NCBI GenBank assembly: GCA_038030265.1
Contig: CM075941.1
Location: 19,034,001 to 19,098,000 of the forward strand
Origin: Corythucha ciliata
Lineage: Eukaryota > Arthropoda > Insecta > Hemiptera > Tingidae
Direction of reading: 5' to 3'
Length of the DNA stretch: 64,000 bases
In this document: positions 45,512-57,119 of the stretch, one piece after another
Numbering within the stretch: position 1 is the stretch's first letter
Layout of the letters: every line of letters begins with the position of its first letter
Made by a program: the position numbers and the translations under genes
The notes under the pieces: model-generated
Told to the model about the DNA's origin: nothing
What the model saw: the letters and a program-made list of their open reading frames with translations, nothing else
The model's database searches: none

Positions 45512-45769
45512 AAGAATTTCGTCGGGTTAATAAAAGCCCAATAAAAACACCCATACACACACGCACGCAAGAAAACAAATAGTATAAATGGTCAAACTGC
45601 TATGAGTGCCTTGAATATTAAAAGGAGAAAGGTTTCTAAGTTTCTAAAATATGGATGCATGCCCAAAATATCTATGTGAAGTCGTTCAAGTGCTGATAAC
45701 CCAGATTTCGTTTAGACCACTGCCGCACCGAGGTACGGCGAGGGGGGGTAGATTCATTGCTTAAAGGTG

Positions 45770-46930
45770 AAAAAAAGGCTAGTTCGCGGATAAAATTGAG
45801 GGGGAAAAACGTCAATTCGTAGTTTCTGAAGGCATGATTTGTGGCTGAAATTGATTAAAAATGCTAATTCGCGGCTAAAGTTATGAAAAAGCGCTCGTCC
45901 ACTGCTTAAAATTGAGGAAAAACGCTCATTCAAGGCTGGAATTTGGAGTAAGCTCTAATTCGAGTGTGAACCGCGAACTGGTGTTTGGTGGTAATCAAGG
46001 CGCAAATTAGCACTTTTTTCACGATTATAGGGTCTGGAAGAGTAGCATCGAGAAACCTTGAATTATCAAATTTTCTTAATTTTAGCCACGAACTAAGCAT
46101 TTTTTCACTTTTTAGCCGCGGATTACAGCTTTTCCCCAATTTTAGCTTCGATGTTTCCTCCAGAAACCGCGAATTATGTACTAGCGATTTTTCTCAATTT
46201 TAGCTGCATATTAGCGTTTTGTTTGTTTGTTGTTATTTTTTTTACAATTTTAACGTTGAATTATTGATATATTGTCTCAAATTCATAGCCGCGAATTTGA
46301 ATTTTGCCAATCTTGTAAATGCTCGTTAGCCTTCAAAACTAGGAAATCGTGCTAGTTCATGGCTTTAAAAAAATCTCCAATTCGAGGCTAACTTCGAGAA
46401 AAATCACTAATTCATGGCTAAAACTAAGAATAAAATATAAATTGCAGCTAAAATTTAAAAAAACAACGGCTATACGCGGTTTCTGGAGGCAACTTCATTC
46501 TAAAAATTGATAACAAACGGTAATTTACGGCTATATAAAGTTGAGATAATGCTGATTCGCGGATACGCTCTATATATCGAATGTGAACCACGAATTGGTG
46601 TTAAATTCTCCCTTTTAGCCGCAAATTGGAGTTTTTTTCTCATTTTCAATCGCGAAGTAGCGCATTTTATGCGTGAGTTGGATTTTTTTTTTTTTTTTTT
46701 TTTCAATTCTAGGCGCGCATTAGCGATTTTTTCATTTTTTAGACATGAGTTAGCCCTTTTCCCAAAGTTTAATATATTTTACTTTAAATTTTAGCTTTTT
46801 CTTTATTTTAGTTAGCTCCAGGAACCTCTAGGCTGTATAGAAAGATTAGCGCTTTCTTTTAATTTCTGCGGTGAATAAGTGATTTTCTCCATTTCAATAT
46901 TGTAGATTTTTCTCAATTCAAGCCCCGAAT
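45770..46930. repeat. Family A array with several orientation switches
   Basis: Reverse units (GCTAATTCGCGGCTAAA) at about 45780-45950, forward units at about 45990-46310, reverse at about 46330-46600, forward again to 46930. A T run of about 20 lies at 46683. Confidence 0.75.
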
Positions 46931-47469
46931 GATCCAAAAACCAACGACAATGCATAAAACGTTCCATTTTAGGAGTTATGGCTGCTACCGCAATAGCCCT
47001 TATGATGCCGTGGATGACGATTAATTTTCCATTTTTCCTTCAATTTTGTGTATATCTATAACCACGTAACAGAGAGAATCGCGCAAATGACTGAAATGCC
47101 AACAGGTGTAATCAGATTGAAGTAGGCTGGGGGGTGGGGGTTATGAATAGACTTTGACTTTTGTAGAAAATGATATGCGTGTAGAGGTGGCTAAAATAGG
47201 AGTCAGGAAATGAGATGCTTTCTAAATTTAGTCAAGGTAGCGGCAGTGCAGGTGTCTTTATATGCGATTTGAAAATAGAAGAGAATTAGAGAAGGTATGA
47301 TATTTGGTGGATGATATTGGGGGATCAGTGAGATTTAGAATTACGTTGAAGAGGATCTGCCGTGATAAGGCGGAAAAAACTGGTTGGCGGGGGGGGGGCA
47401 CGGGGTTTAGTTTTTCTTGTGTATTGTATACAGCGCTCCTTCTTATTTAATGGCTGGCCAAATGCCATT

Positions 47470-47867
47470 AAGCTGGAAATTTCACTATTGTGCTGTTTTT
47501 GTTTGCCGTTGAAAGGGGTTATTGTAAACTGCCATCCATAATTGTTAAAAATTTTTCGACTGGTTGTGCCAAAATGCTTTTAACTCAGTCCATATACGAT
47601 GCTCCCTCTTATACCCTCACTCCTCTCGTTCATTTGTTGTTTTTACTTGCTGAAGCTTCTTGGCTGAAGTTGTGGAACTATAAGAGGAAAGCTCTTCCCC
47701 GCCTCTATATTTTATTGCAACTCCATAAAAACCTATTCCAAATAGTTGACCAGCCAAATCTTAGTGAAAAAAAAAAAAAAAAAAACTTCATACAACTCCA
47801 TCTAAAAAGGTTTAAATACCTGAAAATTATGTGGCGTGGTTATTCAAGTTTCACGGTCGGGGAATAA
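47470..47867 (+). CDS. Terminal exon-like frame interrupted by an A tract
   Basis: The frame is open for about 132 codons to TAA at 47865, with AATAAA at 47905. The N-terminal part (GNFTIVLFLFAVERGYCKL) is hydrophobic; the middle (YTLTPLVHLLFLLAEASW, LKLWNYKRKALPRL) resembles the 45313 exon. A run of 18 A encodes five or six lysines, so the final 25 residues may be in a shifted frame. The acceptor is not clear; GTATTGTATACAG at about 47432 is out of frame. It may be a diverged paralogue of the 45.3 kb exon or a pseudogene. Confidence 0.3.
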
Positions 47868-47919
47868 TAATTTTTATTATTGTATCGCCGAAGGGCAGGA
47901 ACAAAATAAATGAAATGTG

Positions 47920-49440
47920 AAAATATAATATCAATTTTTTTCGCCAAAATATTTATGTATAAAAAAAATCTACGTCAACTCTTCAAATGAACACAATTTA
48001 TGTGCGGACCGATGAGTGTTTTGTCAACCTTCAGCTCGCTTATTCCTTTCCCTTCCAAACGTACAGTTCTCTCTTTCACTTTTGCGTAAAATCAAAACAA
48101 AGGTAGCATAAAATTTATGGAATTCACAGGTTCATGAACAACTACAAAGTAAACAAAAATTACAATTTCTTCCGTAATCTGCGCAAAATGGGGGAAAAAA
48201 TATAATGACAGGTGGAAGGGGTTGAAAGGAAAAAAAATACATAACATGAATGATATCCAAAACTCTTCCAACTGTGTACTCTACACGCCCATTTTGCGAG
48301 AAAGAATTTTTTACCGGCTCGTTGCCAAACTAAGGAGCCGTGTCTTTTTCTGCAAAAAACAAAAAAAAAACATACTCTCTTCCTAGATTTCCTCCCCTCT
48401 TAATTTGAATCTTTACATCCCCGCCTGTAAAAACACTATTATTTTTACAACAAAACAACGGGATATATATATTTTATATAAATAGAATGATAGATCCTAA
48501 AGACGGTGGGGAGGGGATGAGTTCAATCGGGTCAAATCCTCTCCGCGACATCCGCGCCACCACCGCGTCATTATGTCAGTTCTAAAATATATTTATCACG
48601 CCTTCCTCGCAGCCGAATAAGGACGGTGTCGAGGGGGGGTAGGGGTGGGATAGGAGAGCGCGAATCTGGAACTGGCTGGCTGTGTATAGCTTAAAGGGAC
48701 AACTCAGGATTTGTTGGGAAAACACGTGTCAAGACTGTTCTCTCTCTCTGTGGCTTTTACGTTAAGATATTTACAAGATAAACCTTACCAAACCTGGATA
48801 AGAGACTTTTCAACGCACCCCAGTCACCAAAAAACCCTTTTTTATGTAAGCTGTAACGTGGATCTACACTTTATTCGTATCAGTCTTTAACTTGTTTAAC
48901 TGCTGGCTTCCCTTTTTTTTCAATTCTAACACAAATCGCAACAACCTGCGAATAACCTGCGCAGCCCGTATTTGTTGTACAAGGACACATTTTCCGTCAC
49001 AATCGATAAAGTTTACCCCAATACCTGACAATATTGGGGAGAATAGTCCAGTCCAGCTTCATTATCGCTCGTCTCAACTGTCGGGTTGATGAGAGACTGA
49101 ACCGAATGGACCCGTAGGGCCTTGCGATGTCGAAACAAGTGACTATATTGGCCGCACTTCTTCAAAAGAAGCCCCGGGGTCATATTTTTTGGCCAAAAAT
49201 AACAACAAATAATGTTCTGAAATGGTCATTGAGTGACGGGGTATCTTCAAACAACCACAGAAGGTCTTGAAATTGACTTTCATCAGCCATTGTATTGCCT
49301 CTCTCAAGGACCCAATTATTCATAAATTTGACTATGTCAAACCCATTCGGCGGATTTCGCTCTTATATAAATCATTTCATGAGGTCCCACGACCTCACGG
49401 TCCATTTCCTAAAAAAAAAAAAAAAAAAGTTTCGCTCATT
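47920..49440. other. AT-rich unique DNA
   Basis: Contains a perfect 8-bp hairpin CCCCAATA/TATTGGGG (49017-49040) and a doubtful 65-codon frame (48892-49089). An A run lies at about 49411. No gene supported. Confidence 0.45.
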
Positions 49441-49449
49441 TACTCCCCT

Positions 49450-50815
49450 CCCCCCTGATTCCCCGGGTTTGGCTGGTTTAAGAAACCCAATTTCGTGAGT
49501 TTTGAGGATACCTCAACAGCCGACTCTCGTGGGATTTCTCATAGATAAATCCAATTTTGGGAGTTTGCCGTTTAAACAAGCCGAAAAAACAAAAACGAAT
49601 TTCGTGAATTTGGTGGTCTTAACATCCAAAGGCTGGGGGAGGGGGGAGGTCTCAATTTACGGGGTTTTCTTTTCGCAATAACCTAACTTCGTGTTTCATG
49701 GCTCCTTCAAAAACCGAAGTTCGGTGGTGTTTGTTCTTATTAAAACCAAATTTCACGGATTTGGTAGGTATATCAGAAAAAACAATTCCGCAGGGTTTTC
49801 TCTTTATAAAAATACAATTTTACGGGTGTCGTTATTACTAAAACCCCTACTTTGTGGGTTCGACCTTTTAAATGATACAATTTCGCGTGTTGGGCTCTTT
49901 AAATATAAAAATTTCATGAGTTTGGCTCCCTCAAAAACCAATTTCGCTGGTTTGACTCGAAAAAGTGAAATAAAATTACTAATTTCGCATTAAGTAAAAC
50001 CCAAAGTTGGCAATTTCGACATCTTGGAAAACCAAACTTGAGTTTGGCTCTATTTTCAAAACAAAATTTCATGGATTTGGCTTTCAGAAAAACACATTCC
50101 ATGGATTTTGGCTACCTCAACAGGGAGTTGCCTCATTCAACAAACTAATATCATGCAAAAAACCATATTTCACAAATTTGAATCGTTCAAATTCCAAATT
50201 ACGCGGGTTTGTTTCAATACAAACAACAATTTCTGGCGTTTGGTTCATATTAAAACCAAATTTCACGGATTTGGCTAAAAAAAAATCAATTTTACGTGTT
50301 TGGCTCTTTGAAAATTTTTTGGCGAGTGTATAGCTCTTTCAAAACCAAACCAATTCCATGAGTGCCTGGTCTAGACATTTTTTCATTTTTACCAGAGCTG
50401 GGAAAGAAGGCCCGCCCGATTATGCGGCCCCTCATCAGCAATGGTTGACCGGGGGGGGGGGGGGGTTGCACTTCTCACAGCCTTCCAATCATTCTGTGTC
50501 ACTTAATGGAGCCAACCCGCGATATCATATATTGGTTTCCGTAAGAGCCAGATTTGTAAAATTTGACGTTTGAAAGGTCCTAGTGCAAGAAATGTTATTC
50601 TGAACGGGTCAAGCCAGCGAATGAGCCGAACGCACCAAATGGCCTTTTGAAGGCCTAAAAATTTTGTAGTAATTGCAGTGAAATTCTCCTTTTGAGGAGC
50701 TAACCCGCGAAATTGGCATTCTGTTGTTTTTCAGAGATTCAGCTCCATGAAACTGGAATTTTGAGAGGGCCGACCTTGCAAAATAATTTATTTGAAAGGG
50801 GCCAGACCCGCAGAA

Positions 50816-50847
<32 letters not shown>

Positions 50848-51690
50848 GTGGTGACTGAGACCCAAGATATTTGTTTTAAATGAGCAAACTGTATAAAAAA
50901 ATTTCATTTTTGAAAAGCCGGAACCTCCAAAATGGTTTGTGAAGTGAGCACCTCCGGCGAAATTCCTCTTTCTGGCGGAGCCCAATCCCATGATATTAAT
51001 TTTTAATTGTTCAACCCTTGCGAAAATAGCCGGACCCATGAAATCGCTCCGTAAAATGAGCCAACACCCTGAAAATTGGGGTTTTAAACGGGTGAAATCC
51101 GTAAAATTTTGTATTTTCTGGGAGCCTAGCCAAGCCCAGAGAGAGGGTTTTCCGACGTGCCTGATACGTGAATTTTTTTTTAAAGATCCTCACTGGCGGC
51201 ATTGTGTTTTTTTTAAAGCGATGAGGTGAGGGTGAGTTCTTGAAAATTCAAAAGCGGGATATTCGCTTCCGTATGTTGTCAAATCCGCGAATTTTGGAGT
51301 TCGAAAGAGGCCTACGCGCGGAATGGCTTTTTTTGAGGACCAAAACCCGTGAAATTGTTGTTTTAAATTAGTTAACTCCAACAAAATTGGCTTTTGATTA
51401 TTAGGGTTGATTGAGCAAGTCATACGATATTTGGATCTTTAAGTGCTTGGTTTGGTTATATGGTGTGGTTGGACGGACTCTCTCTCAGAAACCAATTCTA
51501 TGGGGTTGCTTCCTAAACTCTCCAGATTGCCATCTCAACACTGGTTTTGACGTGGAGGGGGGGGGGGATAATCTAAAACCAATTTCGTCGGTTCTACTCT
51601 TACAAAAACCAATTTCTTGGTTGTTTCAAAAGTCAAAATGGCTCTTTCAAGGCCAAATTTCAACGGATGTTGGTAGAAGAAAACCTTTCG
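49450..51690. repeat. Family B array, reversed then forward then reversed
   Basis: Reverse units (AACCCAATTTCGTGAGTTTTGG) to about 50360, forward units (CGCGAAATTGGCATTCTG..GAGCTAACC) at about 50500-51400, then reversed (AAACCAATTTCGTCGG) to 51690. Includes a G run at 50450 and a 27-nt T run at 50821. Confidence 0.8.
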
Positions 51691-51699
51691 TTGCTTTGA

Positions 51700-51930
51700 C
51701 TCGGTCGCAAATTGGCGCTTCTTCGCGGCAACGCTTGCCGCTAATTTGCGTTTTTCACAATTTTGGCCGCGAATTAGCGATGTATTTCACATTTTTAGCA
51801 TAAGTTGTCTGCATCAGGTAACTGCCAAGTGCCACAATTGGTTTTTTATGAATTTTAGCTGCAAATGATCGCTTTTTCTTAATTTTAGTCGCGAATTAGC
51901 ACTTTTCCTCAATATTAGTTGCGAATGCAC
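51700..51930 (+). repeat. Short family A block abutting family B
   Basis: Units GCCGCGAATTAGCG..CACATTTTTAGC follow directly after a reversed family B unit, one of the places where the two families touch. Confidence 0.75.
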
Positions 51931-51939
51931 AACAGCTGA

Positions 51940-53740
51940 GCTAAAAAAAAAATGCAATATAGTTGCTGAACAGCCTGAGTATCTCTTTTAACGCGAATAC
52001 GTTTTATTTCCAGCGGTGTAGCTTTGTTGTAAATGTTTTAAACAAGCATAGTGCGTTCATTCTCATTCTTTAAACCCCCCGCGCCTACACCCGCATTTTC
52101 AACTCTTTTCTTCAACGTGAACAAATCTCCCTCTCCCCTTCATCCCATGGATTTCTTTCAAGTTTTGCGGGAACTCTGCCAAAAGAGACAAATTAGCGTA
52201 AAACCTTTACTTCATTAGCCGCCCCGTTTTCCACACATCATCCCCATCCGGATACTCATACTCGCAAATCCTTTTAAAATGTTCAACCTCCCCTCCCCCT
52301 CCATCCACTTTTACCCACAAAATCATTCGTTTTTTCCAGAAAGATATATACGTTCGCCCCCGATTATTTTCGTGACTTCCCATCTCTCCACCCCCCCCTC
52401 CTAACTCATTTCAGGCAACCCACAAATTTATTTTCTATTACTCTGACCCAGTTGAGAAATCATAGGGTGCCTATTCTATTCCTTGCTTCTCTCCCCATCG
52501 TTCGTCGCCAACTCGTATACCCCAAATCAAGACGCGCGTATATAGTCACATGTCTCATTCTGGAGAATCTATGCCTCCTATTTTTGCAGTTGCTGTAACC
52601 CCTCCCTCACCCTACCCCATCGTTCGCCATTATTAGAGAATTTGCCCTCATTTTATTCCCCCGAGATTCCCCTTCCACGAAGCATCTTCCGGTTAACATT
52701 TTTGGTTTTATTCAGAGTTTTCGTTTCGACTTAAAGTTCCCCTCTTATTCCTCCTTCTTATTGTTTCGTTATTATTGTTAACTTGTTGTTATTGCGAGTT
52801 GCTCCATTGTTCCTGAAAAACGGTTGGATGATGATGGCTTTTATCTCGAGAGTTATTACATTTAACCTGCCCGTCTTTTTCCAGCTCACCGCCTCCCACT
52901 TTTCCACCGTGGAGTTGATAAATAAAAAACCCTTTTTCACCTCCTCCCCCTTCTCACGCCAGCAACGCGTTCCCATCATGCAAAACTACGTGTAAAGAGT
53001 CTCGTAAGTCTTTTAACTTTTTCCCCTCCCTTGCTGCAAATGGATAGTTCCAAACTTCATCCATAAATCTTTTTTTTTTTCCGAGCCGCCTCCTTTCCTC
53101 GCCAATATACTTTCGTGGTCGCCATTATTGTGTGAAAAAGAAAGGTTTTTGTTACAAAAAACGAAAAACTTGGCAGACGAATTGAAAATTTAAGAGATGG
53201 AAATTTTTGTTGCAATTGGGAGGGGAGGATTTCCAACAAGAAAAAAAAGTGCCGTCGTCAGATATTTTGACGGTTAAACCGGGAACAATCGTTTATTTGC
53301 GGAGTGCATAACCCAGTTTTTCACCTAATTTTGAATCCGAATGACTTTTCGAGGAGGGCGGCTGGGGTGGGGGAGGGAGTGAAGGAGAAAACGGCTTTAG
53401 TAGGCATTTTTCTTTTCCCCCACTGATAATGTCTTTCACATTTCGCTCTACTTTTTTTCTGCGTTAATTTTACGGAAATTACCGGTTAAAGGTCGCTGGT
53501 GGACAAATGAGCGGCAATTTTATGCTGCCCTTGATGTATGGTGCCCAAACTCGGAGTTACTTATGCTCTGGAACTATCGCGCATCTATTTTTTAGTGCAT
53601 TTCATTCTGAAAATGCACTATTGGTCTCGTCGTGATGGTGGCAAACATGGGTCATGTCATGTTTTTTTCACGTTTCAGAACCTCTAGAACACGAATTCAG
53701 TGGTCTCCAGGATTTATATACATATATATAATATTATGGC
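51940..53740. other. Unique CT-rich DNA
   Basis: A + frame at 52783-52995 (RVITFNLPVFFQLTASHF..) has a protein-like middle and an internal ATAAATAAAAA; the minus strand is open too. No splice support. Otherwise no gene or element was seen. Confidence 0.35.
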
Positions 53741-53746
53741 CGTTTT

Positions 53747-54600
53747 CTTGTTAGCACGATAACTCTCGAAGAAATCAATTTAGCGGAACGCACTTTGGCA
53801 CAAAAATCAGTAGTCATAAGACTCCGGTCGGTATTGCATTTGGGCCAAATCGGTCGAGGTGGAGTGGGGGAAAATAGGGGTTGAAATGGTCAAAAAATCA
53901 CTATAAATCACCAGTTGATTTTAGAAGCATCATATTCGGTACGTATACTCCATGTTAGACTAGCCTTTGATTCCCATTTTAATTTTATGAAAAATTCAAG
54001 GGGGAGGGGGTGGTGCCCCCGGGGTGGAAATAAGTGTGTGGTCTTGTTAGCACGATAACTCTCGAAGAAATCAATTTAACGGAACGCGCTGTGGCACAGA
54101 AATCAGTAGTCGTAAGACCCCGGTCGGTATTGCATTTGGGCCAAATCGGTCAAGGTGGAGGGGGAGGAATAGGGGTTGAAATGATCAAAAAATCACTATA
54201 ATTCACCAGTTGATTCTAGATGCATCATATTCAGTGCGAATACTCTATGTTAGAGTGGCCTTTGATTCCCATTTTAATTTTTCGAAAAAGTCAAGGTGGT
54301 GGGGAAGTGTAAAAATAGCGTTGAACTTCACTAGTTCATCTTAGCGCTCTAAAATTCGACTCAATAATTTAATGTAACCAAAGCCCTGGGTTCCACTGAG
54401 ATTTATCGAAAAATTTGATGGGGGGGGGGTGAAATGGGGGATTAAATTTCAAAAAAATCTCTTAAATTCACACGATTATTATAAAATACGGCACACAAAT
54501 TTAATATAACAAAGCCGTTGGAAAACTACCGAAACTTTTCGACATTTTTGAAGAGAGGGTGGTGAAAATAGGGGAAGAAGTTCGGCTTAATGAAACAAAT
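53747..54600 (+). repeat. 296-bp tandem duplication plus diverged half-length modules
   Basis: Unit 1 starts at 53747 and unit 2 at 54043, both with CTTGTTAGCACGATAACTCT, period 296 bp, roughly 85-90 percent alike by eye. Each unit ends in a module (CACCAGTTGATT..TTTGATTCCCATTTTAATTTT..GGGGG) that recurs twice more in decayed form between about 54305 and 54590 (TTCACTAGTTC.., TTCACACGATTATTATAAAATA..). Whole-unit frames are closed by stops, so it is probably a satellite or a tandemly repeated non-coding element. Confidence 0.8.
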
Positions 54601-54829
54601 TATGGTATCAAAATTATTACTTCTGGGATGGTTTTAGGGTATATCCGTGTACGGAATGAAATGCACTCTTTTCGACCGCCAGCTGCCGGAGCAAAATTTT
54701 GAGTTCTGAAATGGCCCAATTTAAATTTTTATTGCTCAAGAATCACGATTTTGATGGATAGTGAAATAGAACTTGTGAGTGTGACATGTGCGTAGCCAGA
54801 ATGGAGCAAAGGAGGGCAGTAGTCCGACC

Positions 54830-56720
54830 AGGTGGATTTTCGTGGGGTCTGGACTCACTTCAAAATCGATTTCGTGGATCTTTGGTGCTAAAAAAAAACG
54901 CTTACAAGGGGTTATAACCACTGAAAACTCAATTTTTCGCAGAAAAAACACGCAATTTCGCGAATATTTGTTGTTAAAAAACAATGTTGTGGGACTGCCT
55001 CATTCAAAACCCATTTTTGTGAATTTTTTGCACTTAAAACAATTTATCTGATTTCGCTCTCTAAAAAGACCAATTTTTTGGTTTTCCTTCATTAAAACGC
55101 TATTTCCCGAATTTTCGCGCTCTTTGAAAAATCAATTTCTTGGATTGCCCTCTCGAAATTAAACCGATTTCGCTGATTTTTAGCTGGTCTGGTTCACTAG
55201 AAACCCATTTTGGAGGATATTTTTCGTCGAAAACCCATTTTAGTGGTTCTGGCTCACTTAAAACTCAACTTGACGGATTTTTGTTGATTTTGAAGTATCA
55301 GTTTCGTGGGGTTGCCACATTCAAAAACAATTTTCATACGTTTTGAACACTTAAAAATCATTTTCCGCGAGTCTGGATTATTAAAAACCCGTCTCGGATT
55401 TTTCACACTGAAAAAAAAAAAAATAAAAAAAATAAAAAAATAAATAAAATAAAAAATAAAAAAATCGTGGGTCTTGCTCACTGAAAAAACAAACTTCTTC
55501 AAGTCCGCATTCTGAAAAAAATCAATTTATCGAATTTCGCTTAATGAAAAAGAAAATTTTCGCTGATTTGGCTCACTTGAAACTTATTTTCGCGATTTTA
55601 TCTCGGAAAAAAACAACATTTTTACTGTGAGTCTGGCTCACTTTGAAATCAATTTTGCGGATTTTTTGCTTTAAAAACCAAATTCCGCGGTGTTGCGAAA
55701 TTCAAAAACCAAATTCCGCAGTTTTGCCAAATTCAGAAACCAATTTTGCGGAATTTTCTCTGGAATAAATCCTCGGGCTCACTCACAAAAACGAATTCTG
55801 CTGACCATCCAGTTTCCCGGGGCTGTCTCATTAAAACCCCAATTTCGCGAATTTTACATTCGCTAAAACCATTTTTAAGGATCTTGCTCACTAAAAAAAC
55901 AATAATTTCTTGAATTCCGCTCTCCAAAAAAAAACAATATCCCTTAATTTCTCGAATTTCACACTTTGAACAAACCAATTATGCGACTTTGGCTCACTAT
56001 TTACCTAATTTCGCGGATTTTTCTTGACAAACCCCCATTTTCGAGGGTATGGCTCACTTATAAATCCATTTCATGGGCTTTGTTGCTTAAAAATCCAATT
56101 TCGAAGTGTTACCTTATTCAATAATCAATTACGCTGAATTTTCTCGCCAAAAATCCACCCACATGAGAATAATTTCTCAGAATTCACTCACTAAAAAACC
56201 AATTTCGCTGATTTCTGTAGCCAAAAAAACAATTTTCGGGGGGACGGGCTCATTCAAAAATCACCGTTTCCGGCGTCTGGCTCACTTGAAAATCAATTTC
56301 GCTGATTTTTGTTGCTTGGAAAAACGATTTCGGGGAGATCCAAAAACTAATTCTGCAGAATTGTCTCACTAAAAACTCATTCTCACGGGAATCATTTTTC
56401 GGAATTTGCTCACTGAAAAACCATTTTCGCAGATTTTTGTTGCTAAAACAATTGGGTGGGGGGGGGATTCAAGAATCACTTTTGTGGTTTCTCCATAAAT
56501 GAAAATACACTTTCGTGGGACTTAATAAACCAATTTCGCGATTTCTGCTCCAATTTCGTGGGGTTGTCTAATTGAAATGATCTCTTTTATAGATTTGGCT
56601 CCCTAAATCGTATTTTCCCTAAATATTTGCCTGTGTAAAAACCTCAATTTTGTGAGTTTGCCCAATTTCAAAAAGATACTGTCACGGGTTTTAGCTCGCT
56701 TAGGACCCAACTTTGGTGTT
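54830..56720 (-). repeat. Long family B array, reverse orientation
   Basis: The + strand reads GGCTCACTTAAAAACCCATTTTCGCGGATTTTTGTTGC repeatedly. A poly(A)-rich AAATAAAA tract lies at about 55412-55460. Frames inside it are repeat-made. Confidence 0.85.
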
Positions 56721-56937
56721 TTCTTGGCTATGGGTGGGGTTGCATACTAAACGTGTCTAGACCCCTGTGCTCTGAAGACCTTAGGCAATGTACGGAACAC
56801 CGAAGTCTGGCTGGTATTGGGTTGTGGGAGGAGGAATGCCAGCCCCTTCTGTCCCTGACATGAAGCAATCTTCTTTGTAAGAAGCTATCCTTTTTCTAAA
56901 ACGCGCTTGTTGAGGACTGTAACTTGACAATTTACAG

Positions 56938-57112
56938 GCCTGGTGAGTTCATCTCGGGGAACTCTACTCTTCTCCACTATATGAAAAGGTCTAAATTACC
57001 GCAGTTACCGTCCGCTAAGTATCTCTTTCTGAGGAAGAAAAATTGTCAGTTTTCGGGCAGAATGTGCCCGAATAGCGCCTCTTTCTGTGCAAATTCAGTT
57101 TCTGGATATTGA
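56938..57112 (+). CDS. Exon-like frame, galectin N-terminal-exon-like
   Basis: The acceptor TGTAACTTGACAATTTACAG precedes 57 codons: PGEFISGNSTLLHYMKRSKL, PQLPSAKYLFLRKKNCQFSG, then NSASFCANSVSGY and TGA at 57110. LPSAKYLFLR..K......SASF.AN.VSG lines up with the galectin second exon LPGGL.PGK.I.V.G.V....A..F.VN.V.G better than any other frame in the window. There is no GT donor at the expected position, and the stop follows at once, so this may be a broken copy. Confidence 0.35.
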
Positions 57113-57119
57113 CTCTGCC

